NCBI RefSeq assembly: GCF_021398715.1
Contig: NZ_CP090347.1
Coordinates: 186,001-250,000 of the forward strand
DNA length: 64,000 nucleotides
Source of the DNA: Microbacterium binotii
GTDB taxonomy: Bacteria; Actinomycetota; Actinomycetes; Actinomycetales; Microbacteriaceae
Direction of reading: 5' to 3'
Shown: piece by piece, positions 7,930-16,159 of the stretch
Layout: every line of letters starts with the position of its first letter
Position numbering within the stretch: the first letter of the stretch is position 1
Position numbers and translations under genes: made by a program
The notes under the pieces: generated by a model
Told to the model about the DNA's origin: nothing
Database searches by the model: none
The model's input: only the letters and a program-made list of their open reading frames with translations

Positions 7930-9249
7930 TCACTCGGGGTCGCCGCCCAGCGGACCGACCGCAGGGATCGGGCCGCCGTCGTCGGCGCCCGTCTTGCGCC
8001 AGCGCGCGATGGCGTTGCCGAGATGGTAGATCACCAGGGCCGCCGCGGTGGCCACCACGATCGCGCCGAGCTGGAAGTCGCCCCACGACATCGAGAACCC
8101 GGCGATCGCCATGACGAGGGCCACCGCGGCGGTGTACTGGTTCACGGGACGTGAGAAGTCCACGCGGTTGTCGACCCAGATCTTGATGCCGATGATGCCG
8201 ATGAGGCCGTACAGCGCGGTCGTCACACCGCCCAGCACGCCCGCCGGCACGGAGTTGATGACGGCGCCGATCTTGGGCGACATGCTCAGCAGGATCGCGA
8301 CGATGCCGGCGACCCAGTACGCGGCGGTCGAGTACACGCGGGTCGCGGCCATCACGCCGATGTTCTCGCCGTAGGTCGTGGTGCCCGAGCCGCCGAAGAA
8401 GCCGGCGACGGTGGTGGCGGCGCCGTCCGCGATGAGGGCGCGACCGGTTGAGCGGTTGACGGACGCATCCGTCATCGTCGCGACACCGCGCACGTGGCCG
8501 ACGTTCTCGGCCACCAGTACGAGCACGACCGGCAGGAACATCGCGATCGCGCTCCAGGTCCCCGCGCTCGCGAAGTCGGCGATGTGGAAGGGGGGCAGGC
8601 CGATCCAGACCGCATCCGCCACGCTGCTGAAGTCGAGCTCACCGGCGATCGCGGCCGCGATGTAGCCGACGACGACGCCCAGGAAGATCGAGATCCGGCC
8701 GAGGAAGCCGCGGAAGAGCACGCTGAAGAGGATGACGGCCGCGAGCGTGATCGAGGCGATCACGGGCGCCTGCTGGAAGTTGTTCCAGGCCGCGGGGGCC
8801 AGGTTGAAGCCGATCAGCGCGACGATGGCGCCGGCGACCACGGGGGGCATGAGCTTGTCGACCCAGCCGAGGCCGGCGAGCTGCACGACGACACCGATGA
8901 TTGCGAGCAGCACACCCACGGCGACGATGCCGGCGAGCGCGGAGCCCATGCCGGCGGATGCGGTCGCCGCCGTCACGGGAGCGATGAACGCGAACGACGA
9001 GCCCAGGTAGCTCGGGAGCTTGTTCTTCGTGACCAGGAGGAACAGCAGCGTGCCGATGCCGGAGAACAGCAGCGTGGTGGCGACCGGGAATCCGGTCAGG
9101 ATCGGCACGAGGAAGGTGGCGCCGAACATGGCGATCACGTGCTGAGCGCCGATCGCGATCGTCGCGGGCCAGTTGAGGCGCTCGTCGGGGGCGACGACGT
9201 CGCCGGGGGCGACGGTGCGGCCGTTTCCGTGGATCTTCCACAGGGGCAT
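7930..9249 (-). CDS. uraA: Uracil permease (NCS2 family)
   Basis: Proton-coupled nucleobase importer of the UraA/NAT family. The 439 residues hold about 14 membrane segments, the ENVGHVRG form of the NCS2 motif, and the uracil-type GGSGTTTYGENIGVMAATRVYS stretch that contains a substrate-site glutamate. The N-terminus starts MPLWKIHGNG like other actinobacterial members. AAAGGA precedes the ATG. A 77-bp palindrome lies 25 bp upstream of the start and may regulate it. Xanthine transport is possible but the motif set favours uracil. Confidence 0.93.
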   Translation of the reverse strand: MPLWKIHGNGRTVAPGDVVAPDERLNWPATIAIGAQHVIAMFGATFLVPILTGFPVATTLLFSGIGTLLFLLVTKNKLPSYLGSSFAFIAPVTAATASAGMGSALAGIVAVGVLLAIIGVVVQLAGLGWVDKLMPPVVAGAIVALIGFNLAPAAWNNFQQAPVIASITLAAVILFSVLFRGFLGRISIFLGVVVGYIAAAIAGELDFSSVADAVWIGLPPFHIADFASAGTWSAIAMFLPVVLVLVAENVGHVRGVATMTDASVNRSTGRALIADGAATTVAGFFGGSGTTTYGENIGVMAATRVYSTAAYWVAGIVAILLSMSPKIGAVINSVPAGVLGGVTTALYGLIGIIGIKIWVDNRVDFSRPVNQYTAAVALVMAIAGFSMSWGDFQLGAIVVATAAALVIYHLGNAIARWRKTGADDGGPIPAVGPLGGDPE

Positions 9250-9273
9250 GGGTGGTCCTTTCGGGGGTGTTCA

Positions 9274-9350
9274 TCCCGCGAGGCTGCATCTCCCGCACGA
9301 GATCACGGGTAATACCCGTGATCTCGTGGCCAAAGTGCAGTCTCGCGGGA
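9274..9350. repeat. Compound 77-bp palindrome upstream of uraA
   Basis: An inner perfect 15-bp stem (9296-9310 with 9314-9328, loop AAT, arm CACGAGATCACGGGT) is enclosed by an outer 15-bp stem (9274-9288 with 9336-9350, one mismatch). The two stems are joined by symmetric 7-nt internal loops. It lies between the purC 3' end and the uraA start on the same strand. It could be the purC terminator, an RNA switch in the uraA leader, or a miniature repeat element. Confidence 0.8.
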
Positions 9351-9416
9351 AAGTCTGGCGTGCCCAGAGACGCTGCGGTAGTGTCCTCCGGCCCGCCCGG
9401 CGACGCGGATGCGGGG

Positions 9417-10349
9417 TCAGGCGGCGGTGAGGCGGCGCAGCAGCTCGGCGTAGCGGGCGGAGGTCTGCGCCGCGATCTCGTCGGGCAGTCGTGGCGGTTC
9501 ACCCTCGCGGGGAACCCATGCGGCGGCGAGCCAGTTGCGCACGATCTGCTTGTCGAAGCTCGCCATCCGCTCGGCGGGCGTCGTGCCGGTGCGCCACGCC
9601 TGCGCGTCCCAGTACCGGGACGAGTCGGGGGTCAGCACCTCGTCCGCGAGAGTGAGCACGCCCTGGTCGTCGAGACCGAACTCGAACTTCGTGTCGGCGA
9701 GGATGAGCCCGCGTTCCTCTGCGGTGGCCGCGGCGCGCGCGTAGATCTCCAGCGAGAGCTCGCGCAGGCGCTCGGCCATCTCGCCCCCCACGATCTCGGC
9801 GGTGCGCTCGAACGAGATGTTCTCGTCGTGCTCGCCCATCGGCGCCTTGTAGGCCGGGGTGAAGATCGGCTCCGGTAGGCGGTCGCCGTCGTTCAGTCCC
9901 GCAGCGATCGGGATGCCGCACACCGTTCCCGTGCTCTGGTACTCGAGCCAGCCGGAGCCGGTGAGATAGCCGCGCACGACGCACTCGATGGGCTGCATCT
10001 CGAGCGCGCGCACGACCATTGCGCGGCCGGCGACCGCATCCGGGATCAGCTCGTGCGCCGTGTCGTCGGCGCCGAGGACGTGGTCCGCGACGAGGTGGTT
10101 CGGGATGCGGCGGCCGCCGTCGCCGCCCGCGAGGCGGTCGAACCACCAGAGGCTCAGGGTCGTCAGCAGCACGCCCTTGTCGGGGATGCCCGGCTCGAGC
10201 ACGTGGTCGAAGGAGCTCACGCGGTCGCTCGCGACGACGAGCATGCGCTCGCCGGAAGCGCCTTCGGGGATGTCGTCGGGAACGTAGAGGTCCCGGACCT
10301 TCCCGGAGTACACATGCCGCCAGCCGTCGAGGAGCGCAGGGTCGTTCAC
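9417..10349 (-). CDS. purC: Phosphoribosylaminoimidazole-succinocarboxamide synthase
   Basis: SAICAR synthase: ATP-dependent joining of aspartate to CAIR in purine synthesis. The protein starts VNDPALLDGWRHVYSGKVRDLY, with the family's ATP-binding signature SGKVRDLY, and also carries ECVVRGYLTGSGW and FTPAYKAPMGEHDENIS. The 310-residue length matches the actinobacterial form. The start is a GTG at 10349, six bases after a GATAAT -10 box, so the mRNA is probably leaderless. The frame is open further upstream but that part shows no family similarity. It is a single-gene unit. Confidence 0.96.
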   Translation of the reverse strand: MNDPALLDGWRHVYSGKVRDLYVPDDIPEGASGERMLVVASDRVSSFDHVLEPGIPDKGVLLTTLSLWWFDRLAGGDGGRRIPNHLVADHVLGADDTAHELIPDAVAGRAMVVRALEMQPIECVVRGYLTGSGWLEYQSTGTVCGIPIAAGLNDGDRLPEPIFTPAYKAPMGEHDENISFERTAEIVGGEMAERLRELSLEIYARAAATAEERGLILADTKFEFGLDDQGVLTLADEVLTPDSSRYWDAQAWRTGTTPAERMASFDKQIVRNWLAAAWVPREGEPPRLPDEIAAQTSARYAELLRRLTAA

Positions 10350-10393
10350 CCGCCCATTATCCCGTGCGGGGGCCGCTCGGCCCGTCGCGGTCG

Positions 10394-10564
10394 TCAGGGC
10401 GTGATCTCGTCGAGGAAGGCGAAGACCTTGCCCCGGATGCGGACGCCCTCCGAGCCGAACATCCGGCCCACATCCACGTCGGGCATCTCGAGCAGCGGCT
10501 CGACGATCGGATCGAAGATCTCGTGGCCGCGTCGGCGGGCGGCCTCGCGCTGCGGATCCGACAT
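10394..10564 (-). CDS. Small hypothetical protein, TfoX-N-like
   Basis: A 56-residue protein of unknown function starting MSDPQREAARRRG. Its C-terminal half, GRMFGSEGVRIRGKVFAFLDE, resembles the MFGSxGL...GKxFAF segment of TfoX N-terminal or YjbR-like domains, but the rest of that domain is missing. An ATG at 10564 lies six bases after TACTCT, a TANNNT -10 box, which supports a leaderless start. It lies just upstream of purC on the same strand. It may be a genuine mini-protein family or a remnant. Confidence 0.6.
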   Translation of the reverse strand: MSDPQREAARRRGHEIFDPIVEPLLEMPDVDVGRMFGSEGVRIRGKVFAFLDEITP

Positions 10565-10587
10565 GCCGGCAGAGTACGCCGCGGGTG

Positions 10588-10605
10588 TATAGTCCATGTG
10601 GACTA
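10588..10605 (+). promoter_or_regulatory. PadR promoter with overlapping operator palindrome
   Basis: A TATAGT -10 box (10588-10593) overlaps the palindrome TAGTCCATGTGGACTA (10590-10605, 7-nt arms). It sits 19 bp before the PadR start. PadR proteins often bind such a palindrome at their own promoter, so autorepression of the padR-MFS operon is likely. No good -35 is visible. Confidence 0.65.
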
Positions 10606-10623
10606 ATCGACCTGGAGTATCGG

Positions 10624-11241
10624 ATGACGACTCGGATCACCCCATTGGGGATCATGGTGCTCGCGCTGCTGCGCGAAGACCCCATGCATCCGTACGAGAT
10701 GCTGCGCCTCATGCGGCTGCGGCACGACGACCGCATCCTGAACATCACCGGCGGCACGGTCTATCACACGGTCGCCCGCCTGGAGAAGGCGGGACTCATC
10801 GCCGAGGCGGGCACCGAGCGCGAGGGGAATCGTCCCGAGCGCACGACCTACGCGCTGACGGATGCCGGGCTGGCGTCGCTGGACGAGTGGATCCGCACCG
10901 AGCTCGTGCGCATCGACCACCCCGTCGAGTTTCGTGTCGCGCTCGCCGAGGCCCACAACCTCGACCGCGACGACGCCGCGGCGCTGCTCGCCTTACGGCG
11001 CGCCGCACTGACGGAGCAGATCGCTGACATCGCCGCGGGGCTGAACAAGGCCCGCCGGGGAGGGGTTTCCGAGCAGTACCTCATCGAGGTCGATCGCTCC
11101 CACGCTCTCGCCGAGGCCGACCTGGCCTGGCTCGATGCTTTCCTCGGGCGCCTCGGCGACCCGAGCTTCGCCTGGGGGCCGGATGCGCACGACCGCACCA
11201 GCGACCGGTACCTCACTCAGAGAAAGGCTGCTCGCGAATGA
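10624..11241 (+). CDS. PadR family transcriptional regulator
   Basis: Predicted drug- or phenolic-responsive repressor. The 205 residues start MTTRITPLGIMVLALLREDPMHPYEML, the classic PadR winged helix, with wing segment GTVYHTVARLEKAGLI and a C-terminal dimerisation helix region. An ATG at 10624 after CTGGAG fits the family start. Its stop overlaps the MFS exporter start by 4 bp (ATGA), so the two form an operon and the exporter is the likely regulated gene. The inducer is unknown. Confidence 0.92.
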   Translation: MTTRITPLGIMVLALLREDPMHPYEMLRLMRLRHDDRILNITGGTVYHTVARLEKAGLIAEAGTEREGNRPERTTYALTDAGLASLDEWIRTELVRIDHPVEFRVALAEAHNLDRDDAAALLALRRAALTEQIADIAAGLNKARRGGVSEQYLIEVDRSHALAEADLAWLDAFLGRLGDPSFAWGPDAHDRTSDRYLTQRKAARE

Positions 11242-12707
11242 GCGCTCCCACCACCGCCACCACACCCACTCGCAGTCCCTGGCCCGCCCTGTGGGCCCTC
11301 GTCATCGGGTTCTTCATGATCCTCGTTGACACCACGATCGTCTCGGTCGCCAATCCGGCGATCAAGGCCGCGCTGGATCCGAGTACGAACAACCTCGACA
11401 ACGTCGTGTGGGTGACCAGTGCCTATCTGCTCGCCTACGCCGTGCCGCTGCTGATCACCGGCCGCCTCGGTGACCGGTTCGGTCCCAAGAACATCTACCT
11501 CATCGGCCTCACGCTGTTCACCCTCGCCTCGCTCGGGTGCGGGCTCTCCTCCAGTCTCGGCATGCTCGTCGCCATGCGCGCCGTGCAGGGCATCGGCGCC
11601 GCGCTCGTCACGCCGCAGACGATGGCCGTGATCACGCGCACCTTCCCGCCCGCGCAGCGCGGTGCCGCCATGGGGCTGTGGGGTGCGACCGCCGGTGTCG
11701 CGATGCTCGTCGGCCCTCTCGCCGGCGGACTGCTCGTGGACGGTCTCGGCTGGGAGTGGATCTTCTTCATCAACGTGCCGGTCGGCATCATCGGACTGGT
11801 CTTGGCCTGGATCCTGGTGCCGCAGCTCGAGACGCACCGCCACCGCTTCGACATGGTCGGCGTCTTCCTCTCCGCCCTGGCGCTGTTCCTCATCGTCTTC
11901 GGTCTTCAGGAGGGTGAGCACTTCGACTGGGCGCCATGGGTCTGGCTCATGATCGCCGCGGGTGTGCTGGTTCTCGCTGTGTTTATCTGGACCCAGGCGC
12001 GCACCCGCAGCGAGCCGCTCGTTCCGCTGGACCTGTTCCGCGAGCGCAACTTCTCCGCCGCGAACGTCGGAATCGCCGCCGTGGGCTTCGCGGTGACGGC
12101 CATGTCGCTGCCGTTCATGTTCGCGTTGCAGCTGGCGCGCGGACTCACGCCCACCGAAGCCGCGCTGCTGATGATCCCCATGGCCGTGCTCTCGGGAGTG
12201 CTCGCGCCCCTGGCCGGTCGCCTGCTCGACCGCGTGGATCCGCGCGTCATCCTCGTGCCCGGACTCATCCTCGTGGGCGGGTCGCTCGTGTTCAACGCCG
12301 TCCTGATCGCCGATCCGGCGACGCCGATCCTGATGTTCCTGCTCCCCTCCGCCCTGCAGGGAATCGGCAACGCCGGGATGTGGGGGCCGCTGGCCACCAC
12401 GGCGACCCGCGGACTCCCGCCGCGGCAGGCCGGCGCGGGTGCGGGCATCTACAACACGACGCGCGTCGTCGGTTCGGTCATCGGGTCGGCCGCGATCGCG
12501 GCGGTCATGCAGGCCCGGCTCGAGGCGAACCTCCCGGGTGCGGCGGATGCCACCTCCGGTTTCGGCACCGGCACCCTTCCCGAGCCCGTGATCGCGGGGT
12601 TCTCCACCGCGATGGCGCAGGCCACGCTGCTTCCCGCGGGCATCGTCCTCGTGGGGCTCGTCGCCGTGCTCTTCATGCGGCGCCCGAAGGAGCTCGTGCG
12701 CCGCTGA
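11238..12707 (+). CDS. MFS multidrug efflux transporter (DHA2/EmrB-QacA type)
   Basis: Proton-driven drug exporter of the 14-span DHA2 family. The 489 residues carry the conserved D in span 1 (FFMILVDTTIVSVANPAI), motif A GRLGDRFGPKN, motif C-like GATAGVAMLVGPLAGG and the FFINVPVGI segment typical of EmrB/QacA proteins. It is translationally coupled to a PadR regulator. Substrate range cannot be predicted. The C-terminal RRPKELVRR is cytoplasmic. Confidence 0.93.
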   Translation: MSAPTTATTPTRSPWPALWALVIGFFMILVDTTIVSVANPAIKAALDPSTNNLDNVVWVTSAYLLAYAVPLLITGRLGDRFGPKNIYLIGLTLFTLASLGCGLSSSLGMLVAMRAVQGIGAALVTPQTMAVITRTFPPAQRGAAMGLWGATAGVAMLVGPLAGGLLVDGLGWEWIFFINVPVGIIGLVLAWILVPQLETHRHRFDMVGVFLSALALFLIVFGLQEGEHFDWAPWVWLMIAAGVLVLAVFIWTQARTRSEPLVPLDLFRERNFSAANVGIAAVGFAVTAMSLPFMFALQLARGLTPTEAALLMIPMAVLSGVLAPLAGRLLDRVDPRVILVPGLILVGGSLVFNAVLIADPATPILMFLLPSALQGIGNAGMWGPLATTATRGLPPRQAGAGAGIYNTTRVVGSVIGSAAIAAVMQARLEANLPGAADATSGFGTGTLPEPVIAGFSTAMAQATLLPAGIVLVGLVAVLFMRRPKELVRR

Positions 12708-12715
12708 GTGCAGGG

Positions 12716-12784
12716 CCGGACTCCTGCAGAAGCAAACCGCCGGGGGCTTCCGGGCCGCGGTGCAACGATTCTGCAGGAGTTCGG
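12716..12784. repeat. Dispersed inverted repeat B, copy 1
   Basis: ACTCCTGCAGAA (12720-12731) pairs with TTCTGCAGGAGT (12769-12780). With flanking bases the arms reach 16 nt with one mismatch, around a 37-nt loop. The same arms occur at 28949-29019. It lies nine bases past the MFS stop, before a lipoprotein gene. Recurrence with unrelated loop sequence points to a repeat family rather than a private terminator. Confidence 0.8.
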
Positions 12785-12872
12785 ACCGGATGCGGGCGCC
12801 CACCGTAGACGGCGCGCTGCCAAGAATCAACGGGCTGTGCGACCGTGGCGGGCGCTTTCTACCGTGGACGGC

Positions 12873-13385
12873 ATGAGCAGCCGCATCCGTCCCCTCCTCT
12901 TCGGTGGTGTCGTCCTCGCCGCTCTCGGTATCGCCGGGTGCACGGCGGGCGCCGTCGACAGCGATCCGACCACCTCCGTCACGCCACCCGCGTCGTCCGG
13001 CGAGCCGACGCCGGCTGGCGAGGCGTCCTCCGCGCCGGCGCCGCAGCGCACACCGGATGTCGACGATCCGAGCCAGATCGCGCTCTTCCTCCTCAATCCC
13101 GACCATCGGGAGGCCTACAACGAGTCCACGGCCGGACCGGGCGTGATCGAGGCCGGACAGGCTCTGCGCATCGATGGCTGGTGCGAAGGGGGACGCGTGT
13201 CGTACGAGCTGATGACGGCGGCTGTCGGCGATGAGAAGCGCTCGATCGCCGGTGGCACGTTCGTCTGCGGCGACGCGATCGTGTCGAACGAATGGGCTTC
13301 GGTCGATTACGTGGGGCCCGTTCAGCTCCAGCTCACGACCACCGACGACATCTCGACCGGATGGGTGCAGGCGCGCGTGCAGTGA
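12873..13385 (+). CDS. Small secreted lipoprotein, function unknown
   Basis: A 170-residue predicted lipoprotein: signal peptide with lipobox GIAGC near residue 20, then a Thr/Pro/Ser-rich linker (about residues 25-60), then a compact domain ending in VQARVQ. The domain has two cysteines (GWCEGG and TFVCGD) that could form a disulfide. The ATG at 12873 follows a TACCGT -10 box by 7 nt, suggesting a leaderless mRNA; the frame continues upstream through repeat B but is not coding-like there. I do not recognise the family. Confidence 0.75.
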   Translation: MSSRIRPLLFGGVVLAALGIAGCTAGAVDSDPTTSVTPPASSGEPTPAGEASSAPAPQRTPDVDDPSQIALFLLNPDHREAYNESTAGPGVIEAGQALRIDGWCEGGRVSYELMTAAVGDEKRSIAGGTFVCGDAIVSNEWASVDYVGPVQLQLTTTDDISTGWVQARVQ

Positions 13386-13388
13386 CCC

Positions 13389-13544
13389 TCACGCTCCGAA
13401 CGTCGTCCTGAGGGCGATGCAGATGGCGAGGAGCCACATCGCCACAGCCAGGGTGGTGGCGAGCAGCGCCGGTGCGCGTTCGATGACGGCCATGAGCGCG
13501 ATCAGCGCTGTCCGCCGTATGGCGCCGAGACGACTTCTGCGCAT
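13389..13544 (-). CDS. Small hydrophobic membrane protein
   Basis: A 51-residue protein with a basic start (MRRSRLGAIRRT) and one long hydrophobic stretch (about residues 22-46) ending in a short basic tail. GGGGAACC lies just before the ATG at 13544. It is divergent from an XRE regulator, with two direct repeats between them, so the pair may be co-regulated. Size and layout recall small membrane toxins or regulatory peptides, but no family is recognised and no function is claimed. Confidence 0.55.
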   Translation of the reverse strand: MRRSRLGAIRRTALIALMAVIERAPALLATTLAVAMWLLAICIALRTTFGA

Positions 13545-13568
13545 TGGTTCCCCATACCCATGAAGCAT

Positions 13569-13634
13569 GTATACATGAGCATGTCATAATGCGGGGATGG
13601 GGGCAAGCAGTGATCGCACGTATACATGTGCATG
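13569..13634. promoter_or_regulatory. Twin operator repeats between small membrane gene and XRE regulator
   Basis: GTATACATGAGCATG (13569-13583) and GTATACATGTGCATG (13620-13634) differ at one base and lie 51 bp apart in the same orientation, about five helical turns. The first includes the palindrome ATGTATACAT. A CATAAT hexamer (13585-13590) between them could be a -10 box. The XRE protein encoded at 13665 is the likely binder (inference). Confidence 0.6.
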
Positions 13635-13664
13635 CCAGTGTGCAGTGTGTCCGATGCTGGAACC

Positions 13665-13940
13665 ATGTCCGATCCGCTGCCGCCGTGGGACGACTTCGCG
13701 CGCCGGCTGGGAGTCAATCTGCGCCAGGCGCGGGCCCGACGCGGCATCAGCCAGGAACGCGCCGCCCACGCGGCGGGTATCTCCGCCTTCACCTATCGGA
13801 AGCTGGAGCGCGGCGAGTCGAACCCGGGCACACCGGCCAACCCGCGACTTCGCACGCTCGTCGCGCTTGCAGAGGTGCTCGACACCCCCGTCGAACGGCT
13901 GCTCCCGCCGATGCCGGAGGGGATCGCGGAAGGCCGCTGA
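13665..13940 (+). CDS. XRE family helix-turn-helix regulator
   Basis: A 91-residue DNA-binding protein consisting almost only of an HTH_3 domain: LGVNLRQARARRGISQERAAHAAGISAFTYRKLERGESNPG covers helices 1-4, and residues 60-80 (LVALAEVLDTPVERLLPP) complete the domain. An ATG at 13665 is preferred to one 39 bp upstream because the domain begins just after it and because the upstream stretch contains operator repeat 2. It probably binds the twin repeats at 13569-13634 and regulates itself and the divergent membrane protein. Confidence 0.85.
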   Translation: MSDPLPPWDDFARRLGVNLRQARARRGISQERAAHAAGISAFTYRKLERGESNPGTPANPRLRTLVALAEVLDTPVERLLPPMPEGIAEGR

Positions 13941-14015
13941 TCGTGCTCGCGCGGCGGATGTCGCTGCCTCGTGCGTGAATGTCGTCGTGCCCGCTCGATG
14001 ACTCTGGAGTGAAGC

Positions 14016-14387
14016 ATGCCCGCGAGCCGGCCGTCCTGGCAGATGCACGAGTGTCCGACCTGGTGCGAGGGTGGGCACCGAGAGGACGATCACGTCGAAG
14101 ATCGTCTGCACCGCGCCGTCGGTGAGGCGGTCGAGATCCTTCTCGGTCCGGATGCGACGACGACCGTCCAGCTGGAGTTCGCGGTGTGGCGCCGCGATGG
14201 TCAGGCCGACACCTGGTTCTACGTCGGGGCCGGGCCCGGGAGCGAGCTGCAAATCCCCCTCGCCGATGCTCCTCGGGTTCTGCGGAGCGCGCTGAGGCTG
14301 GCGGGGGTGGAGGATGCGGGTGTCGAGGAACGGCTGTTTGCTGCGCTGGCCCGCTACGCGGAGTCTCCCGGAAAGGCGATCCGGTAG
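14016..14387 (+). CDS. DUF6907-like hypothetical protein
   Basis: A 123-residue actinobacterial protein of unknown function. The N-terminus contains CPTWCEGGH, the Cys-Cys-His motif typical of DUF6907-type proteins and suggestive of metal binding, followed by a beta-rich region (TVQLEFAVWRRDGQADTWFYVG) and a C-terminal helix. It lies between an XRE regulator and the convergent purD; stops are only eight bases apart. GGAGTGAAGC precedes the ATG. Confidence 0.75.
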   Translation: MPASRPSWQMHECPTWCEGGHREDDHVEDRLHRAVGEAVEILLGPDATTTVQLEFAVWRRDGQADTWFYVGAGPGSELQIPLADAPRVLRSALRLAGVEDAGVEERLFAALARYAESPGKAIR

Positions 14388-14395
14388 GCCGGGAC

Positions 14396-15682
14396 TCAGT
14401 CGGCGACGCGCGCCGCGATGTCGGTGCGGTACTGCCCGCCCGCCAGCTCGATCGCATCCAGCGCGCGGTAGGCGCGATCGCGGGCCGTCGCGAAGTCGTC
14501 GGCGACGGCCACCACGTTCAGCACGCGCCCGCCCGTCGCGACGAGTCCACCGTCCTGGTCCCGGGTGGCGGCGTGGGCGATGTGCACGCCCTCGACGGAT
14601 GCGGCCGCATCCAGCCCCGCGAGCGTGCGGCCCGTGACGGGCGCCGTCGGATAGCCCTCGCTCGCGAGCACGACCGTCACCGCGGACGCGTCGGAGAACT
14701 CCGGCCGCGGTTCGTCCTCAAGCGTTCCGGATGCCGCCGACAGGAGAAGCTGCGAGAGCGGGGTGACCAGGCGCGGCAGCACGACCTGCGTCTCCGGGTC
14801 GCCGAAACGGGCGTTGAACTCGATGACCTTGACACCGGTGTCAGTGAGGATGAGGCCGGCATAGAGCAGCCCGATGAAGGGCGTGCCCTCGCGATCGAGT
14901 TCGCGGATGACGGGAAGGGCGACGGTCTCGGTCACGAGGTCGACGAACGAGCGCTCGTCGCCGAAGCGCTCGGCGAGCCAGGGGAGCGGGGAGTACGCAC
15001 CCATGCCGCCCGTGTTGGGGCCGCTGTCACCGTCGCCCAGGCGCTTGAAGTCCTGCGCCGGGCTGAGCGGCCTCACGGTGTCGCCGTCGCTGAGGAAGAA
15101 GAGCGAGACCTCGGGGCCCGAGAGGAACTCCTCGATGAGTACGGCACCGCTCGGGAGGAACTCGGCCGCGTGGGCGAGCGCCGCGTCGCGGTCCTCGGTG
15201 ACGATGACGCCCTTGCCGGCGGCGAGCCCGTCGGCCTTGACGACGTGCGGAGCGCCGAGGTCGTCGAGCGCTGCGCCCACCTCGTCGATGGTCTGCGCGC
15301 GCACCGCGCGGCCGGTGGGAACGCCCGCCGCATCCATGATCCGCTTCGCGAAGGTCTTGGAGCCCTCGAGCTGTGCGGCGGCACGGCCGGGTCCGAAGAC
15401 CGGGATCCCGCGCTCGCGCAGCGCGTCCGCGACGCCGGCGACGAGGGGGGCCTCGGGGCCGATGACCACGAGATCGATCGCGTGGGCGTTGGCGTACTCC
15501 GTGACGGCGGCGGGGTCCTCGGGGTTCAGCACCGCGCCGCCGGGCACGTGGGCGATGGCGGCGTCCCGAGCGATTCCGGCGTTGCCCGGCGCTGCGAGGA
15601 TCTCGTGGTGCGCCTGTTCGGAGGCGAGCGCGAGGATGATGGCGTGCTCGCGCGCGCCGGAGCCGAGAACGAGGATCTTCAC
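14396..15682 (-). CDS. purD: Phosphoribosylamine-glycine ligase
   Basis: GAR synthetase, second step of purine synthesis: ATP-dependent joining of glycine to phosphoribosylamine. The 428 residues form an ATP-grasp enzyme: N-terminal [27 protein letters not shown]-like loop, [28 protein letters not shown] and the metal-binding [12 protein letters not shown]. The start is a GTG at 15682, seven bases after a TAGGGT -10 box, so it is probably leaderless; the open frame upstream of it is antisense to the divergent SCP2-like gene. Confidence 0.97.
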   Translation of the reverse strand: MKILVLGSGAREHAIILALASEQAHHEILAAPGNAGIARDAAIAHVPGGAVLNPEDPAAVTEYANAHAIDLVVIGPEAPLVAGVADALRERGIPVFGPGRAAAQLEGSKTFAKRIMDAAGVPTGRAVRAQTIDEVGAALDDLGAPHVVKADGLAAGKGVIVTEDRDAALAHAAEFLPSGAVLIEEFLSGPEVSLFFLSDGDTVRPLSPAQDFKRLGDGDSGPNTGGMGAYSPLPWLAERFGDERSFVDLVTETVALPVIRELDREGTPFIGLLYAGLILTDTGVKVIEFNARFGDPETQVVLPRLVTPLSQLLLSAASGTLEDEPRPEFSDASAVTVVLASEGYPTAPVTGRTLAGLDAAASVEGVHIAHAATRDQDGGLVATGGRVLNVVAVADDFATARDRAYRALDAIELAGGQYRTDIAARVAD

Positions 15683-15733
15683 CCGCCCCACCCTACCGAG
15701 AGCCGCTCGCGGGCGCCGGGGTAGCGTGGCGTC

Positions 15734-16087
15734 ATGCCGCGCATCACCACCGACGCCGGCCGCGCTGCGCTCGCCGCGGTGTCGGCGGCCGAATCGCCCG
15801 CTCGCACCGATCTCGCCACCGCCGTGCGGTACCTCCTGCAGCTGCTCGCGGAGAAGGCGCCCGGTCACACGGTCGAGGTGCGTGTGCCGCCTTTCGGCGC
15901 GGTGCAGATCATCGAGGGACCGCGGCACACCCGCGGCACGCCGCCGAACGTCGTGGAGACCGACGCGCGCACGTGGATCGCCCTCGCGACGGGGCTCGAG
16001 TCGTGGTCGGATGCGGCGGCCGCCGGCCGCATCCGCGCCTCCGGCACCAGGTCGGACGTCTCCGACCTGCTTCCCCTGCGTCCGTAA
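15734..16087 (+). CDS. Sterol carrier (SCP2-like) family protein
   Basis: A 117-residue cytoplasmic protein of the bacterial SCP2-like orthologue family. Its conserved core [23 protein letters not shown] is followed by a region ending [16 protein letters not shown]. Members are widespread in Actinobacteria beside purD or purF; the function is not established. TAGCGT ends six bases before the ATG, giving a probable leaderless mRNA divergent from purD. The bidirectional promoter region is only about 50 bp. Confidence 0.85.
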   Translation: MPRITTDAGRAALAAVSAAESPARTDLATAVRYLLQLLAEKAPGHTVEVRVPPFGAVQIIEGPRHTRGTPPNVVETDARTWIALATGLESWSDAAAAGRIRASGTRSDVSDLLPLRP

Positions 16088-16119
16088 CGCCGCGGGGGCC
16101 AGCGCGACCATCCGCTAGG

Positions 16120-16138
16120 GTAGGCAAGGCTTACCTCA
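16120..16138. promoter_or_regulatory. DtxR/IdeR-type iron box upstream of the heme operon
   Basis: GTAGGCAAGGCTTACCTCA matches about 16 of 19 positions of the DtxR consensus (TTAGGTTAGSCTAACCTAA), counting W-type positions. It lies 22 bp before the first HtaA gene. Iron repression of the heme uptake operon is the expected effect. Confidence 0.8.
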
Positions 16139-16159
16139 CTCACCCGGAATGGTCCCGCC

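Noticed and set aside
11217-13106. 629-codon minus-strand open frame opposite the MFS gene
   Set aside because: Composition is Arg/Glu/Gly/His-rich and follows the third-position bias of the MFS gene; no start context or homology pattern.
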